From positions 8,494,001 to 8,558,000 of the forward strand of contig NC_018681.1 of assembly GCF_000250675.2 (NCBI RefSeq): a DNA stretch of 64,000 bases, given 5' to 3'. Below the pieces are notes generated by a model that saw only the letters and a program-made list of their open reading frames with translations, was not told where the DNA came from and searched no databases. Below are positions 1-51,736 of the stretch, one piece after another. The translations under genes and the position numbers were made by a program. The DNA is from Nocardia brasiliensis ATCC 700358 (GTDB lineage Bacteria > Actinomycetota > Actinomycetes > Mycobacteriales > Mycobacteriaceae). Positions within the stretch are counted from its first letter, which is position 1, and every line of letters starts with the position of its first letter.

Positions 1-43781
<43,781 letters not shown>

Positions 43782-44157
43782 CCGTAACCTCGCTTCCGGA
43801 ACACCACGCAAGCGCTCCCCGACGACACCCGGACAGGACGCACACCTATCCCAGCGTGGCGCCCGTGTCTCGGGGTTCAGTTCTCATATCAATCAGGCAA
43901 AAAAGCTCATTGGCACTATCTGTCGGCCAGGGTGACCTTGTTACATAGGCGCGACCGCGTCCTTTACCCACCCACCGGCACCGCCGGCAATCTCGCTGCA
44001 GATCACCGATCCAATCTACCGTCGTCACGCGCACCGAACCAACCAACCGCCATAGCCGACGAACATGATCACAGGCAGCGCCGTTGCGGCCGATCCGAGT
44101 ACCTCGTGTTGTGGTCCTCACATCCTGCGCGACGGGTCACGACCGGGTCGCGGCGGG
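43782..44157 (-). promoter_or_regulatory. NRPS leader region, with a candidate promoter at 44013-44042
   Basis: This 376-bp gap between cobM and the NRPS has no convincing gene. On the minus strand TTGGTT (44042-44037) and TAGATT (44018-44013) are separated by 18 bases, fitting a SigA-like promoter and implying a leader of about 220 nt. A second AT-rich patch with a T6 run lies at about 43880-43920. I saw no iron-box-like sequence. Confidence 0.3.
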
Positions 44158-44907
44158 TCAGCTCTGACGGATCCGCGCCGGGTCGTAGAGGTGGGATTGC
44201 GCACACGACAGCGTCGCCGACAGCGCACGCCCGACCAGGATCACCGCGGCCTGCCGCAGCCCCGCCGCCGCCACCTGATCGGCGATATCGGCGAGGGTGC
44301 CGCGCAGCACCTGCTGCTCCGGCTGGCTGGCGCGGTAGACCACCGCGACCGGGCAGTCCGCGCCGTACTCGCCGGCCAGCTCCGCGGCCAGTTCGCGAAT
44401 CCGGGTGATGGCAAGGTGCAGCACGAGGGTGGCGCCCGTGGCGGCGAACCCGGACAGCGCCTCGGTGGCGGGCATCGCGGTCGACCGGGCCCGGGCGCGG
44501 GTGAGCACCACCGACTGGACCATCTCGGGGACCGTGAGTTCGGTGCCGAGCAGGGCCGCCGCGGCGGCGTAGGCGGGGACACCGGGCGTGACGTCCCAGG
44601 CGATACCGAGTTCGTCGAGGCGCCGGGTCTGCTCGGTCAGCGCCGAGTAGAGCGACGGGTCGCCCGAGCACAGCCGCGCCACGTCCTTGCCGGCATCGTT
44701 CGCCCGCGCCAGGTGCGCGGTGATCTGGTCGAGGTCCAGCCGCTGGGTGTCGATCAGTTCCGCGTCGGGTGCGCAGTGGGCCAGCACTTCCGGGTCCAGG
44801 TAGGTGCCCGCGTAAAGACACACCGGCGCGGCGCGCAGCAGGCCGACCGCGCGCACGGTGAGCAGATCGGCCGCGCCCGGCCCGGCCCCGATGAAGTGCA
44901 CGGTCAT
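44158..44907 (-). CDS. cobM: Precorrin-4 C11-methyltransferase
   Basis: This 249-residue SAM-dependent tetrapyrrole methylase methylates C11 of precorrin-4 in aerobic cobalamin synthesis. The N-terminus MTVHFIGAGPGAADLLTVR is the glycine-rich SAM-binding start. LYAGTYLDPEVL, the GDPSLY motif (near residues 81-86) and TPGVPAYAAAAALLGTELTVPE are typical of CobM/CbiF. Length is normal for the family. ATG at 44907 starts immediately at the conserved core. No other cob gene is visible in the window, so it stands apart from the rest of the pathway. It lies 51 bp downstream of the PPOX gene on the same strand and may be cotranscribed with it. Confidence 0.92.
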   Translation of the reverse strand: MTVHFIGAGPGAADLLTVRAVGLLRAAPVCLYAGTYLDPEVLAHCAPDAELIDTQRLDLDQITAHLARANDAGKDVARLCSGDPSLYSALTEQTRRLDELGIAWDVTPGVPAYAAAAALLGTELTVPEMVQSVVLTRARARSTAMPATEALSGFAATGATLVLHLAITRIRELAAELAGEYGADCPVAVVYRASQPEQQVLRGTLADIADQVAAAGLRQAAVILVGRALSATLSCAQSHLYDPARIRQS

Positions 44908-44958
44908 GCCGGTGAGTTTAGGCAGGTGACCGTGGGCCCGAGCGGGGACGTCAGCGGG

Positions 44959-45384
44959 TCAGGCCGTCGCGTTGAAGTGGGCGATCACCTTGCTCGGTCG
45001 CAACCGGACGACGAGTTCGCCCGGCACGCCGTTGCGCTTGCCGAACTCCTCGGCCCGGTCCGCACCCATGTACCGGCCGCCGATCTCGGTGGCGGTGCGC
45101 AGCAGTTCGTCCGGGTCTTCGGAGAGCGTGACGAATCCACGCAACTGCACCGACGGATACGGCGGCGCCTCGCCGTCGACGACCACGGCGACCCGGCCGT
45201 CCCGCAGGAACGCCTTGCCCTTGCTCGTCGTCTTGCCGGTATTGAAGACCAGTTCGTCGCCCTCGAGCACGAACCAGACCGGTGTCACCATCGGGCTGCC
45301 GTCGGCGGCGACGAAGGCCACCTTGCCCGTCCGCGTGCCGTGCTGCAGGAACTCGCGCACCTCAGGATCGGAAAGTGATGCCAT
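44959..45384 (-). CDS. PPOX-class (F420/FMN-type) split-barrel oxidoreductase
   Basis: This 141-residue protein of the pyridoxamine-phosphate-oxidase-like split-barrel fold is the type that in actinomycetes usually uses F420. Visible features are TRTGKVAFVAADGSPMVTPVWFVLEGDELVFNT, KAFLRDGRVAVVVD, and a C-terminal ELVVRLRPSKVIAHF. The size is typical of single-domain F420-dependent reductases. The substrate cannot be inferred. ATG at 45384 directly precedes the conserved start (MASLSDPEVREFL). It sits 71 bp downstream of the response regulator gene. Confidence 0.85.
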   Translation of the reverse strand: MASLSDPEVREFLQHGTRTGKVAFVAADGSPMVTPVWFVLEGDELVFNTGKTTSKGKAFLRDGRVAVVVDGEAPPYPSVQLRGFVTLSEDPDELLRTATEIGGRYMGADRAEEFGKRNGVPGELVVRLRPSKVIAHFNATA

Positions 45385-45455
45385 GGGCTCAGCCTATGAC
45401 CAGACCGCACCGGGCACCGCGCACCGCGGCGCGCATGTTGCCGACCGCCGCCGGA

Positions 45456-46073
45456 TCAGATCGCCCCTTGTTCCCGGGCTCGCGCCACGGCCGAGGTCCG
45501 CGAGCGCACACCGAGCTTCGCGTAGATATGCACCAGATGGGATTTGACGGTGGTCTCGCTCAGGAACAGTTCCTTCGCGATCTCGCGGTTGGAGCGGCCG
45601 TCGGCGACCAGGCGCAGCACCTCGATCTCGCGCGGGCTCAGTGTGGTGTCGGCGCGGCGCACCCTGGTCATGAGCTTCGACGCGACCGCGGGCGACAGCA
45701 CGCTCTCCCCCGCGGCGGCCGCGCGCACGGCGGCGAGCAGTTCGGCCGGCGGCGTGTCCTTCAGGATGTACCCGCAGGCGCCCGCCTCGATGGCGCCGAG
45801 GATATCGGCGTCGGTGTCATAGTTGGTGACCACGAGGACATTCGGCGGCTGCGGGAGTGCGCGCAGTTCCGCGGTGGCGTCCGCGCCGGAACGGCCCGGG
45901 CCGAAGCTCAGGTCCATCAGCACCAGATCCACCGCGGTGGTCGCGCAGAAGGCGACGGCCGCCTCGGCGGTCGACACGTCGCCGACGACGGTGAGATCGT
46001 CGCCGCCGTCCAGCAGCGCGCGCAGGCCCGCGCGCACGATCGCGTGATCGTCGGCCAGCAGCAGACGGATCAT
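45456..46073 (-). CDS. NarL/LuxR-type two-component response regulator
   Basis: This 205-residue regulator has a receiver domain at residues 1-120, with the acidic pair D8-D9, phosphoacceptor D54 in VLMDLSF, and the conserved Lys in YILKD. A LuxR-type helix-turn-helix follows at about 140-200 (LSPREIEVLRLVADGRSNREIAKELFLSETTVKSHL). Its first codons overlap the end of the sensor kinase gene by 4 bp, so the pair is translationally coupled. The likely target is the divergent ABC transporter at 47364-49203, inferred from position only. Confidence 0.95.
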   Translation of the reverse strand: MIRLLLADDHAIVRAGLRALLDGGDDLTVVGDVSTAEAAVAFCATTAVDLVLMDLSFGPGRSGADATAELRALPQPPNVLVVTNYDTDADILGAIEAGACGYILKDTPPAELLAAVRAAAAGESVLSPAVASKLMTRVRRADTTLSPREIEVLRLVADGRSNREIAKELFLSETTVKSHLVHIYAKLGVRSRTSAVARAREQGAI

Positions 46074-47233
46074 GGCCGGTCCTCCCAGAGCGGAAAGGCG
46101 ACGGTCACCGCGGTGTGCCCCGGCTCCGACTCCACCGCCATCGTGCCGCCCTGCTGCTCCACGCGCGAACGCATAGCGGCCAGGCCGAAGGAACCCGACG
46201 GCGGGCGGGCGAGCACGTCGGCGGCGATGCCGACCCCGTCGTCCACGACGTCGAGCAGGACCTGCGCGTCGGCGTAGGTCAGCGTCAGGCGCAGCCGGGC
46301 CGCGTCGGCGTGGCGCACCACGTTCGCGACCGCGCCCTGCGCGATCCGCACCAGGGCCGCCTCGATCGGCATCGGCAGCCGCTCGGGGGTGCCCTCCACC
46401 ACCAGTTGCGCGGTGCGGACCGGGGTGTTGGCGCGCAGGCAGATTCGCTCCAAGGCCTGGGCAAGCGACTGGCCCTCCAACGCGGCGGGCGCCAATTCAG
46501 CTATCAGCCTTCGGGTTTCGGCGAGATTCTCGGCCGCGGTCTCGCGCGCCAGGACGATCTGTTGCAGCGCAGGGTGTTCCGGTGCCGACTGCTCAGCGGC
46601 ATGCAGGAGCAATTGGATACTGCTCAGCCCCTGGGCGACCGTGTCGTGGATCTCCTTGGCCAGCCGCTCCCGCTCGGCCAGCTTGCCCGCGGTGCGTTCC
46701 CGCTCCGCGAGAGTGGCTCGGGTGCTGAGCAATTCGTCGATCAGGCGCTGCCGTTGCGCCGACTCGCGAAACAGCGCCTGATAACCCAGGCCGATGCCGA
46801 CCGCCACCGCCGCGCCGAAGATCGGGCCGATCACCCCGGCCACCGACCAGCCGCGGTGCGCGCCGAAGCCCAGCACCGCGATCGCGGTCGACGCCGCGAC
46901 GGCCACCAGACTCCACGGCCGGGGCAGCAGGTGCAGATAGAGGAAGAACAAGCCGAATGCCAGGTAGCCGGCGTCGGGGGCGAGCACGACCAGTCCGAGC
47001 CACCACACCGTCAGCGCTCCCAGCCACAGCTGGATACCGCCCGGACGTCCGTTCACCACCGACCCCGCGAAGTAGGTCAGCAGGAACAGCGCGGTCAACG
47101 CCACCACGGGCAACGGGTGCGCCGCACCGGGCAGCAGCGCGCGGACCGCGACCACCACCGCCAGCGCCGTCACCAGCACATGCAGGCCGTAGCGCAGCGC
47201 GGTGAAGACAGGCGTGAGCGGTGACGAGTGCAC
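46070..47233 (-). CDS. NarL-partner sensor histidine kinase
   Basis: This 387-residue membrane kinase has about six hydrophobic segments within residues 11-150 and no sizeable extracellular domain, so it probably senses within the membrane. A coiled stretch leads to the HisKA_3 box with H196 in LAKEIHDTVAQGLSSIQ. The ATPase domain has DDGVGI and SFGLAAMRSR. The N box reads RIAQGAVANVVRHA, with Gly where many kinases have Glu. This variant is common in actinobacterial members as I recall. GTG at 47233 is the chosen start and has no good ribosome site. The family context with an ABC exporter suggests envelope or antimicrobial stress sensing. Confidence 0.92.
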   Translation of the reverse strand: MHSSPLTPVFTALRYGLHVLVTALAVVVAVRALLPGAAHPLPVVALTALFLLTYFAGSVVNGRPGGIQLWLGALTVWWLGLVVLAPDAGYLAFGLFFLYLHLLPRPWSLVAVAASTAIAVLGFGAHRGWSVAGVIGPIFGAAVAVGIGLGYQALFRESAQRQRLIDELLSTRATLAERERTAGKLAERERLAKEIHDTVAQGLSSIQLLLHAAEQSAPEHPALQQIVLARETAAENLAETRRLIAELAPAALEGQSLAQALERICLRANTPVRTAQLVVEGTPERLPMPIEAALVRIAQGAVANVVRHADAARLRLTLTYADAQVLLDVVDDGVGIAADVLARPPSGSFGLAAMRSRVEQQGGTMAVESEPGHTAVTVAFPLWEDRP

Positions 47234-47363
47234 CCTGCCAGCTTATGTGCGGCTACCTCGGCGGCATCCATCGAAAGGTGTAAAACGGCACCCACCGTTC
47301 GATCGGGCGCGGTTCCTCCGCCGGTGCGATGGCGGCGGGCGCCTTAAGGGGAACAGTGAAATC

Positions 47364-48422
47364 ATGTTCGTCGCACTCCGAGATCTGCGCGCCGCCCGCG
47401 GTCGCTTCCTGCTCATCACCCTGGTCGTCACGCTCGTGGCGCTGCTGGTGAGTTTCCTGAGCGGGCTCACCGCGGGGCTGGCGCACCAGAACATCTCGGC
47501 CGTGCAGTCGTTCCCCGGGGACACGGTGGTGTTCGCCGACACCGGTGGGAAGCCCTCGTTCGAGGCCTCGACGCTGAGCCGGGAACAGGTCGCCGCCTGG
47601 CAGTCCGCGGCCGGACCCGACGGCACGGTCGACCCCATCGGCATCAGTCACGGCAAGGTCGATCCCGGCGGGCGGCCCGCGGCGCAGGTCGCGTTGTTCG
47701 GCACGCAGGGCACAGCATTTGGCAACCGCTCCGCAACCGAGAACGGCAGCGTGGTGCTGAGCACCGGCGCCGCCACGGAGCTCGGTGCGGCGGCGGGCGA
47801 TTCGGTCACCATCGGCGGGCGCGCGTTCACCGTGCGCGCCGTCGCCGGGGACGACTGGTACAGCCACACGCCGGTGGTGTGGCTGACCCTCACCGATTGG
47901 CAGACGCTCGACCCGCGGGCGGGTGCGGCTACCGTGCTCGCCATCTCCGGCGTGCCGGATGTCGCGGCGGTGAACGCGGCCACGCATACCCAAACGACGA
48001 GTTCGTCCGGCGCGCTCTCGGCGCTCAGCGCCTACCAGGCCGAAAACGGTTCGCTGACAGTGATGACGGTGCTGCTCTTCGTCATCTCGGCGCTCGTGAT
48101 CGGCGCGTTCTTCACCGTGTGGACGGTGCAGCGGATGCCCGACATCGCGACCCTGAAGGCACTCGGCGCGACCTCCGGCTCCCTCGTCCGCGACGCCCTC
48201 GCGCAAGCCGCGATCGTGCTGAGCGCCGGAGTGGCGGTCGGTCTCGGAATCACGGTCACCGCGGCGGCTTTCCTCGGCGACGCGCTTCCGTTCGTTCTCA
48301 GCCCGGCCACCACGCTGCTGCCCGCGGCCGCGTTGATCGCGCTCGGTCTGCTCGGCGCCGCGTTCGCCCTGCGCTTCCTGTTCACCACCGACCCGTTGAC
48401 CGCGCTCGGCGCGGCACGTTGA
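47364..48422 (+). CDS. FtsX/MacB-like ABC transporter permease
   Basis: This 352-residue permease has one N-terminal membrane helix (about residues 16-38), a large extracytoplasmic domain (about 40-230), and three C-terminal helices (about 233-258, 280-305, 315-338), the topology of FtsX-like permeases. The helix after the domain is followed by VQRMPDIATLKALGATSGSLVRDALAQ, the characteristic coupling region. The in-frame opening extends upstream to 47202, but ATG at 47364 is preferred. It begins at the amphipathic MFVALRDLRAARGRF, has a purine-rich stretch upstream, and leaves a 130-bp divergent promoter region shared with the kinase gene. It pairs with the ATPase 19 bp downstream. Confidence 0.92.
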   Translation: MFVALRDLRAARGRFLLITLVVTLVALLVSFLSGLTAGLAHQNISAVQSFPGDTVVFADTGGKPSFEASTLSREQVAAWQSAAGPDGTVDPIGISHGKVDPGGRPAAQVALFGTQGTAFGNRSATENGSVVLSTGAATELGAAAGDSVTIGGRAFTVRAVAGDDWYSHTPVVWLTLTDWQTLDPRAGAATVLAISGVPDVAAVNAATHTQTTSSSGALSALSAYQAENGSLTVMTVLLFVISALVIGAFFTVWTVQRMPDIATLKALGATSGSLVRDALAQAAIVLSAGVAVGLGITVTAAAFLGDALPFVLSPATTLLPAAALIALGLLGAAFALRFLFTTDPLTALGAAR

Positions 48423-48441
48423 GCCACTGGAGTTTCCGATC

Positions 48442-49203
48442 ATGAGCACTACCGCACTCACCGTCGACGACGTGACCCTCACCTACCCCGACGGCGCCGG
48501 CCGCCTCACCGCACTGGACCGGGTGAGCCTGCGCGTCGAAGGCGGCGACATCGCCGCGATCACCGGTCCCTCCGGCTCCGGAAAATCCAGCCTGCTTGCC
48601 GTCGTTTCCACCCTGATCCGTCCCGACTCCGGCCGCATAGAACTCCGAACACCCAGCGGCAGAGTCGATCTCACCACCGTCGGCCGTCGCGAAGCGGCCG
48701 CGCTTCGCCGTTCGTCCATCGGCATCGTCTTCCAGCAGCCGAACCTGATCCCCGCCCTGACCACCCTCGAGCAACTAGAGGTGATGACCCATCTAGGCCA
48801 ACAGCTGCACATCCCTGCCCGCCGACGCAGCGAAACACGTTCCAGGGCAATGGAACTCCTGTATTCCGTCGGCCTCGCCGACCAGCACGCCAAACGCCCC
48901 GCCCAACTCTCCGGCGGCCAACGCCAACGCGTCAACATAGCCCGCGCCCTCATGAACACCCCCGCCCTCCTCGTCATCGACGAGCCCACCAGCGCACTCG
49001 ACACCGAAAAAGGCGCCGCCATAATCGATCTAATCCTCACCATCACGAAAACCCACAACACCGCAACCCTTCTGGTCACCCACGACCACACCCACCTCCC
49101 CCAAATGACCACCGTCCACCACATGACCGATGGCCACCTGACCCAATCCCGAAACAGCGAAAACTGGAACTTTCCAAAGCAATTGGTTCCAAAAACAGCC
49201 TGA
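48442..49203 (+). CDS. ABC transporter ATPase (LolD/MacB type)
   Basis: This 253-residue nucleotide-binding subunit partners the FtsX-like permease. Motifs in order are Walker A GPSGSGKSS (near residues 42-50), Q-loop IVFQQPN, signature LSGGQRQR, Walker B LLVIDEPTSALD, and H-loop LLVTHDH. From about 48770 to the end the codon use changes, with CTA, ATA, AAA and many C-ending repeats, unlike the GC-optimised upstream half. The C-terminal tail is Asn/Lys-rich (SRNSENWNFPKQLVPKTA). The substrate is unknown. With the adjacent two-component system it may form a detoxification or envelope-stress unit. Confidence 0.95.
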   Translation: MSTTALTVDDVTLTYPDGAGRLTALDRVSLRVEGGDIAAITGPSGSGKSSLLAVVSTLIRPDSGRIELRTPSGRVDLTTVGRREAAALRRSSIGIVFQQPNLIPALTTLEQLEVMTHLGQQLHIPARRRSETRSRAMELLYSVGLADQHAKRPAQLSGGQRQRVNIARALMNTPALLVIDEPTSALDTEKGAAIIDLILTITKTHNTATLLVTHDHTHLPQMTTVHHMTDGHLTQSRNSENWNFPKQLVPKTA

Positions 49204-49221
49204 TCTTGATCGCGATCAGGC
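49198..49221. terminator. Candidate bidirectional terminator hairpin
   Basis: Perfect 8-bp arms GCCTGATC and GATCAGGC flank an 8-nt loop. The hairpin overlaps the stop codons of two convergent genes, the ABC ATPase (+) and the LysR regulator (-). There is no U tract, as usual in high-GC actinomycetes. Confidence 0.5.
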
Positions 49222-50130
49222 GCGGAGGCCGAGTAGGGCGTTGTGTTCGCGGTGGACTTTGGCGCGGAGGGTGTCGACGAAGGCGGCTACTTCGGGGCGG
49301 CGGAGGGTTTCGGGGCGGGCGACCAGCCAGTAGGCGAGGTTGACGGAGACGGTGTCGGCGAGGACGCGGATCAGGTCGGGGTGGCGGTCGGCCATGAAAC
49401 ACGGGAGCAGACCGAGACCCGCTGCGGCACGGGTGGCCTCGACATGGACGAAAACGTTTGTGGAGGTGACGGATTCGCGCATGGCGGGGGCGAAGCTGGA
49501 AGCCAAGTCCAGGTCGTCCACCTGCAGCATGGAATCGATGAAGTAGACGAGGGGGTGCGCGGCGAGGTCGTCGATGGTGGCCGGAGTGCCGTGCTCGCGC
49601 AGATAGTCCCGGGAACCGTAGAGGCCGAGACAGTAGTCGGAGAGCCGAATGGCGGTGGCGCGGTGCACCTGCGGCTCGCCGACCACCACCTCGAGATCGA
49701 GCCCGGACCGCTGCGTCGACGCCCGCCGGGTGGTCGCCACGATCTCGACGGTGATCTTGGGATGCTGCCGCTGCACCTCGGCGGCGGCCGGCGCGGCGAG
49801 GTAGGCACTGAACCCATCGGTCGCCGAAATCCGCACCACCCCTTCCAGTACACGGACACCGCCCGCGTCCGCACTGAGTGACTTGACGGCAGACTCGACG
49901 ACCTCGGCCGCCGCCAGCGCCTCCCGCCCGAGATCGGTCAGCTCCCAACCGCCCGCGGCCCGGGTCAGCACCCGCCCGCCCAGCGTGTGCTCGAGCGCGG
50001 CGATACGCCGGGAGATGGTGGTGTGGTTGATGCCGAGTTCTTCGGCAGCGGACACGAACCGCCCGGAGCGCCCGACGGCCAGCAACACCAGCAGGTCGTC
50101 GGCGCTGGGACGCCGCGCCGACCCGGCCAT
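49216..50130 (-). CDS. LysR-family transcriptional regulator
   Basis: This 304-residue regulator has an N-terminal winged HTH at about residues 6-65 (DLLVLLAVGRSGRFVSAAEELGINHTTISRRIAALE) and a LysR effector domain after it. The frame is open up to 50235. ATG at 50130 (MAGSARRPSADD) is chosen because the extra 35 residues would be non-homologous and would cover the promoter region. GTG at 50136 is an alternative. It diverges from the MHS permease gene across 214 bp containing a dyad (50223-50235), so it probably controls the permease and 3-hydroxybutyrate dehydrogenase. The inducer is unknown. Confidence 0.9.
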   Translation of the reverse strand: MAGSARRPSADDLLVLLAVGRSGRFVSAAEELGINHTTISRRIAALEHTLGGRVLTRAAGGWELTDLGREALAAAEVVESAVKSLSADAGGVRVLEGVVRISATDGFSAYLAAPAAAEVQRQHPKITVEIVATTRRASTQRSGLDLEVVVGEPQVHRATAIRLSDYCLGLYGSRDYLREHGTPATIDDLAAHPLVYFIDSMLQVDDLDLASSFAPAMRESVTSTNVFVHVEATRAAAGLGLLPCFMADRHPDLIRVLADTVSVNLAYWLVARPETLRRPEVAAFVDTLRAKVHREHNALLGLRA

Positions 50131-50222
50131 ATTCACAGGCGCGCCTCGCCGCCAACCGACTGCGCCGAGCATGCGGCGGGCTGGAAGAGGATGCACGCGC
50201 CCATGTGTGCATTCTCGCAGAT

Positions 50223-50235
50223 ATGTGCTGCACAT
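50223..50235. promoter_or_regulatory. Candidate LysR operator dyad
   Basis: The dyad ATGTGC-T-GCACAT has perfect 6-bp arms and contains a T-N11-A core (50222 to 50234), the usual LysR recognition form. It sits 92 bp upstream of the LysR start and about 110 bp upstream of the permease start. Confidence 0.45.
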
Positions 50236-50344
50236 CTAGTCATTGCGGACAAACCGATCTGCACTAATACTTCGTTGCAGCCGAGATTTGTGGGGGCCAT
50301 CACATCTGGCATCGAGTGTGGTCCCGGGCACGAAGGAGAGTTCG

Positions 50345-51736
50345 ATGAGCGTGCGCAGTGCATTGTGGCCGACGGGCAACGACCCGGGCGGAGCACCGAC
50401 CGGCCTGAGACGGGTGGTCGCCGCGTCCATGGCGGGCACGGTCGTCGAATGGTATGAGTTCTTCCTTTACGGCACCGCCGCGACGCTGGTCTTCAGCAAG
50501 GTGTTCTTCGCGAAGGGCACCAGCGATCTGGACGCGATCCTCGCCGCGTTCGTCACCTACGCCGTCGGCTTCGCCGCTCGCCCGTTGGGCGGCATCGTCT
50601 TCGGGCATTTCGGCGACAAGTACGGCCGCAAGAAGCTGTTGCAGTTCAGCCTGATCCTGGTGGGCAGCGCGACCTTCCTGATGGGCTGTCTGCCCACCTT
50701 CGGCCAGATCGGCTACTGGGCTCCGGCGCTGCTGGTGGTCCTGCGCTTCATCCAGGGTTTCGCGGTCGGCGGCGAATGGGGCGGCGCGGTGCTGCTGGTC
50801 GCCGAACACAGTCCGAGTCGCAGCCGCGGTTTCTGGGCGAGCTGGCCGCAGGCCGGGGTACCGATGGGAAATCTGCTGGCGACCGTCGTGCTGCTGGCCT
50901 TGACCACCTGGCTGTCGGAGTCGGCGTTCCTGAGTTGGGGCTGGCGCGTGGCCTTCTGGCTGTCCGCGGTGGTGGTGCTGGTCGGCTACTACATCCGCAC
51001 CAAGGTCACCGACGCGCCCATTTTCGTTGCGGCACAGCAGGAAATGGAGCAGATCAAGGCGACCTCGCTGAGCGTGGTCGAGGTGTTGCAGCGGTATCCG
51101 CGTGGCGTACTCACCGCGATGGGCCTGCGCTTCGGCGAGAACATCCTCTACTACCTGGTGGTCACCTTCACCATCACCTATCTCAAGGTGCAGGTGCACG
51201 TGGACACCAAGGTCATCCTGTGGTGGCTGCTCGCCGCGCACGCGGTGCACTTCTTCGCCGTGCCGCTGGCGGGCCGGCTCTCGGATCACTTCGGCAGGCG
51301 CCCGGTGTATCTGGCCGGCGCGGTCACGGCGGGCACCTGGGGCTTCTTCGCCTTTCCGATGATGGACAGCGGGCACAACGCGGTCATCATGTCCGCGATC
51401 ATCATCGGCCTGCTGTTCCACGCGCTGATGTACGCGGGCCAGCCCGCGATCATGGCCGAGATGTTTCCCACCCGGATGCGGTATTCCGGTGTCTCCCTGG
51501 GCTATCAGGTGACCTCGATCGTGGCGGGTTCGCTCGCGCCGATCATCGCGGTCCGGCTGCTCAACGAATATGACTCGGCCGTGCCGATCGCGATCTATCT
51601 GGCTGTCGCGGCGGCCATCACCGCGGTCGCCGTGTTCTTCGCCCGCGAAACGAAAGGATTGGACTTGGCCACCGTCGATCTCGCCGACGCCGAGTATCTG
51701 GCAACGCAGCCCACCGCCCCGGTGAACGCGAAATGA
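50345..51736 (+). CDS. MHS-family (major facilitator) metabolite:H+ symporter
   Basis: This 463-residue permease has about 12 membrane helices. The N-terminal ASMAGTVVEWYEFFLYGTAATLVF and the loop FGHFGDKYGRKKLL are hallmarks of the MHS branch (ShiA/ProP/KgtP relatives). RFIQGFAVGGEWGGAVLL and LSDHFGRRPVYL complete the pattern. ATG at 50345 has GGAGAG a few bases upstream and is preferred over the TTG at 50243. The gene overlaps the next by 4 bp (ATGA), tying it to 3-hydroxybutyrate dehydrogenase. A short-chain acid such as 3-hydroxybutyrate or acetoacetate is therefore a reasonable substrate guess, but only a guess. Confidence 0.93.
   Translation: MSVRSALWPTGNDPGGAPTGLRRVVAASMAGTVVEWYEFFLYGTAATLVFSKVFFAKGTSDLDAILAAFVTYAVGFAARPLGGIVFGHFGDKYGRKKLLQFSLILVGSATFLMGCLPTFGQIGYWAPALLVVLRFIQGFAVGGEWGGAVLLVAEHSPSRSRGFWASWPQAGVPMGNLLATVVLLALTTWLSESAFLSWGWRVAFWLSAVVVLVGYYIRTKVTDAPIFVAAQQEMEQIKATSLSVVEVLQRYPRGVLTAMGLRFGENILYYLVVTFTITYLKVQVHVDTKVILWWLLAAHAVHFFAVPLAGRLSDHFGRRPVYLAGAVTAGTWGFFAFPMMDSGHNAVIMSAIIIGLLFHALMYAGQPAIMAEMFPTRMRYSGVSLGYQVTSIVAGSLAPIIAVRLLNEYDSAVPIAIYLAVAAAITAVAVFFARETKGLDLATVDLADAEYLATQPTAPVNAK

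Noticed and set aside
43846..44121. A 91-codon minus-strand frame in the NRPS leader
   Set aside because: Codon use is unlike the neighbours, with little third-position GC bias. There is no ribosome site, and it overlaps the best promoter candidate.
43782..44157. Iron-regulated siderophore promoter for the NRPS
   Set aside because: No iron-box-like dyad was seen, and the pockets show none of the hydroxyornithine, salicylate or cysteine features of siderophore lines.
50131..50235. Longer N-terminus for the LysR gene (start at 50235)
   Set aside because: The added 35 residues are not LysR-like and would run through the promoter and operator region.
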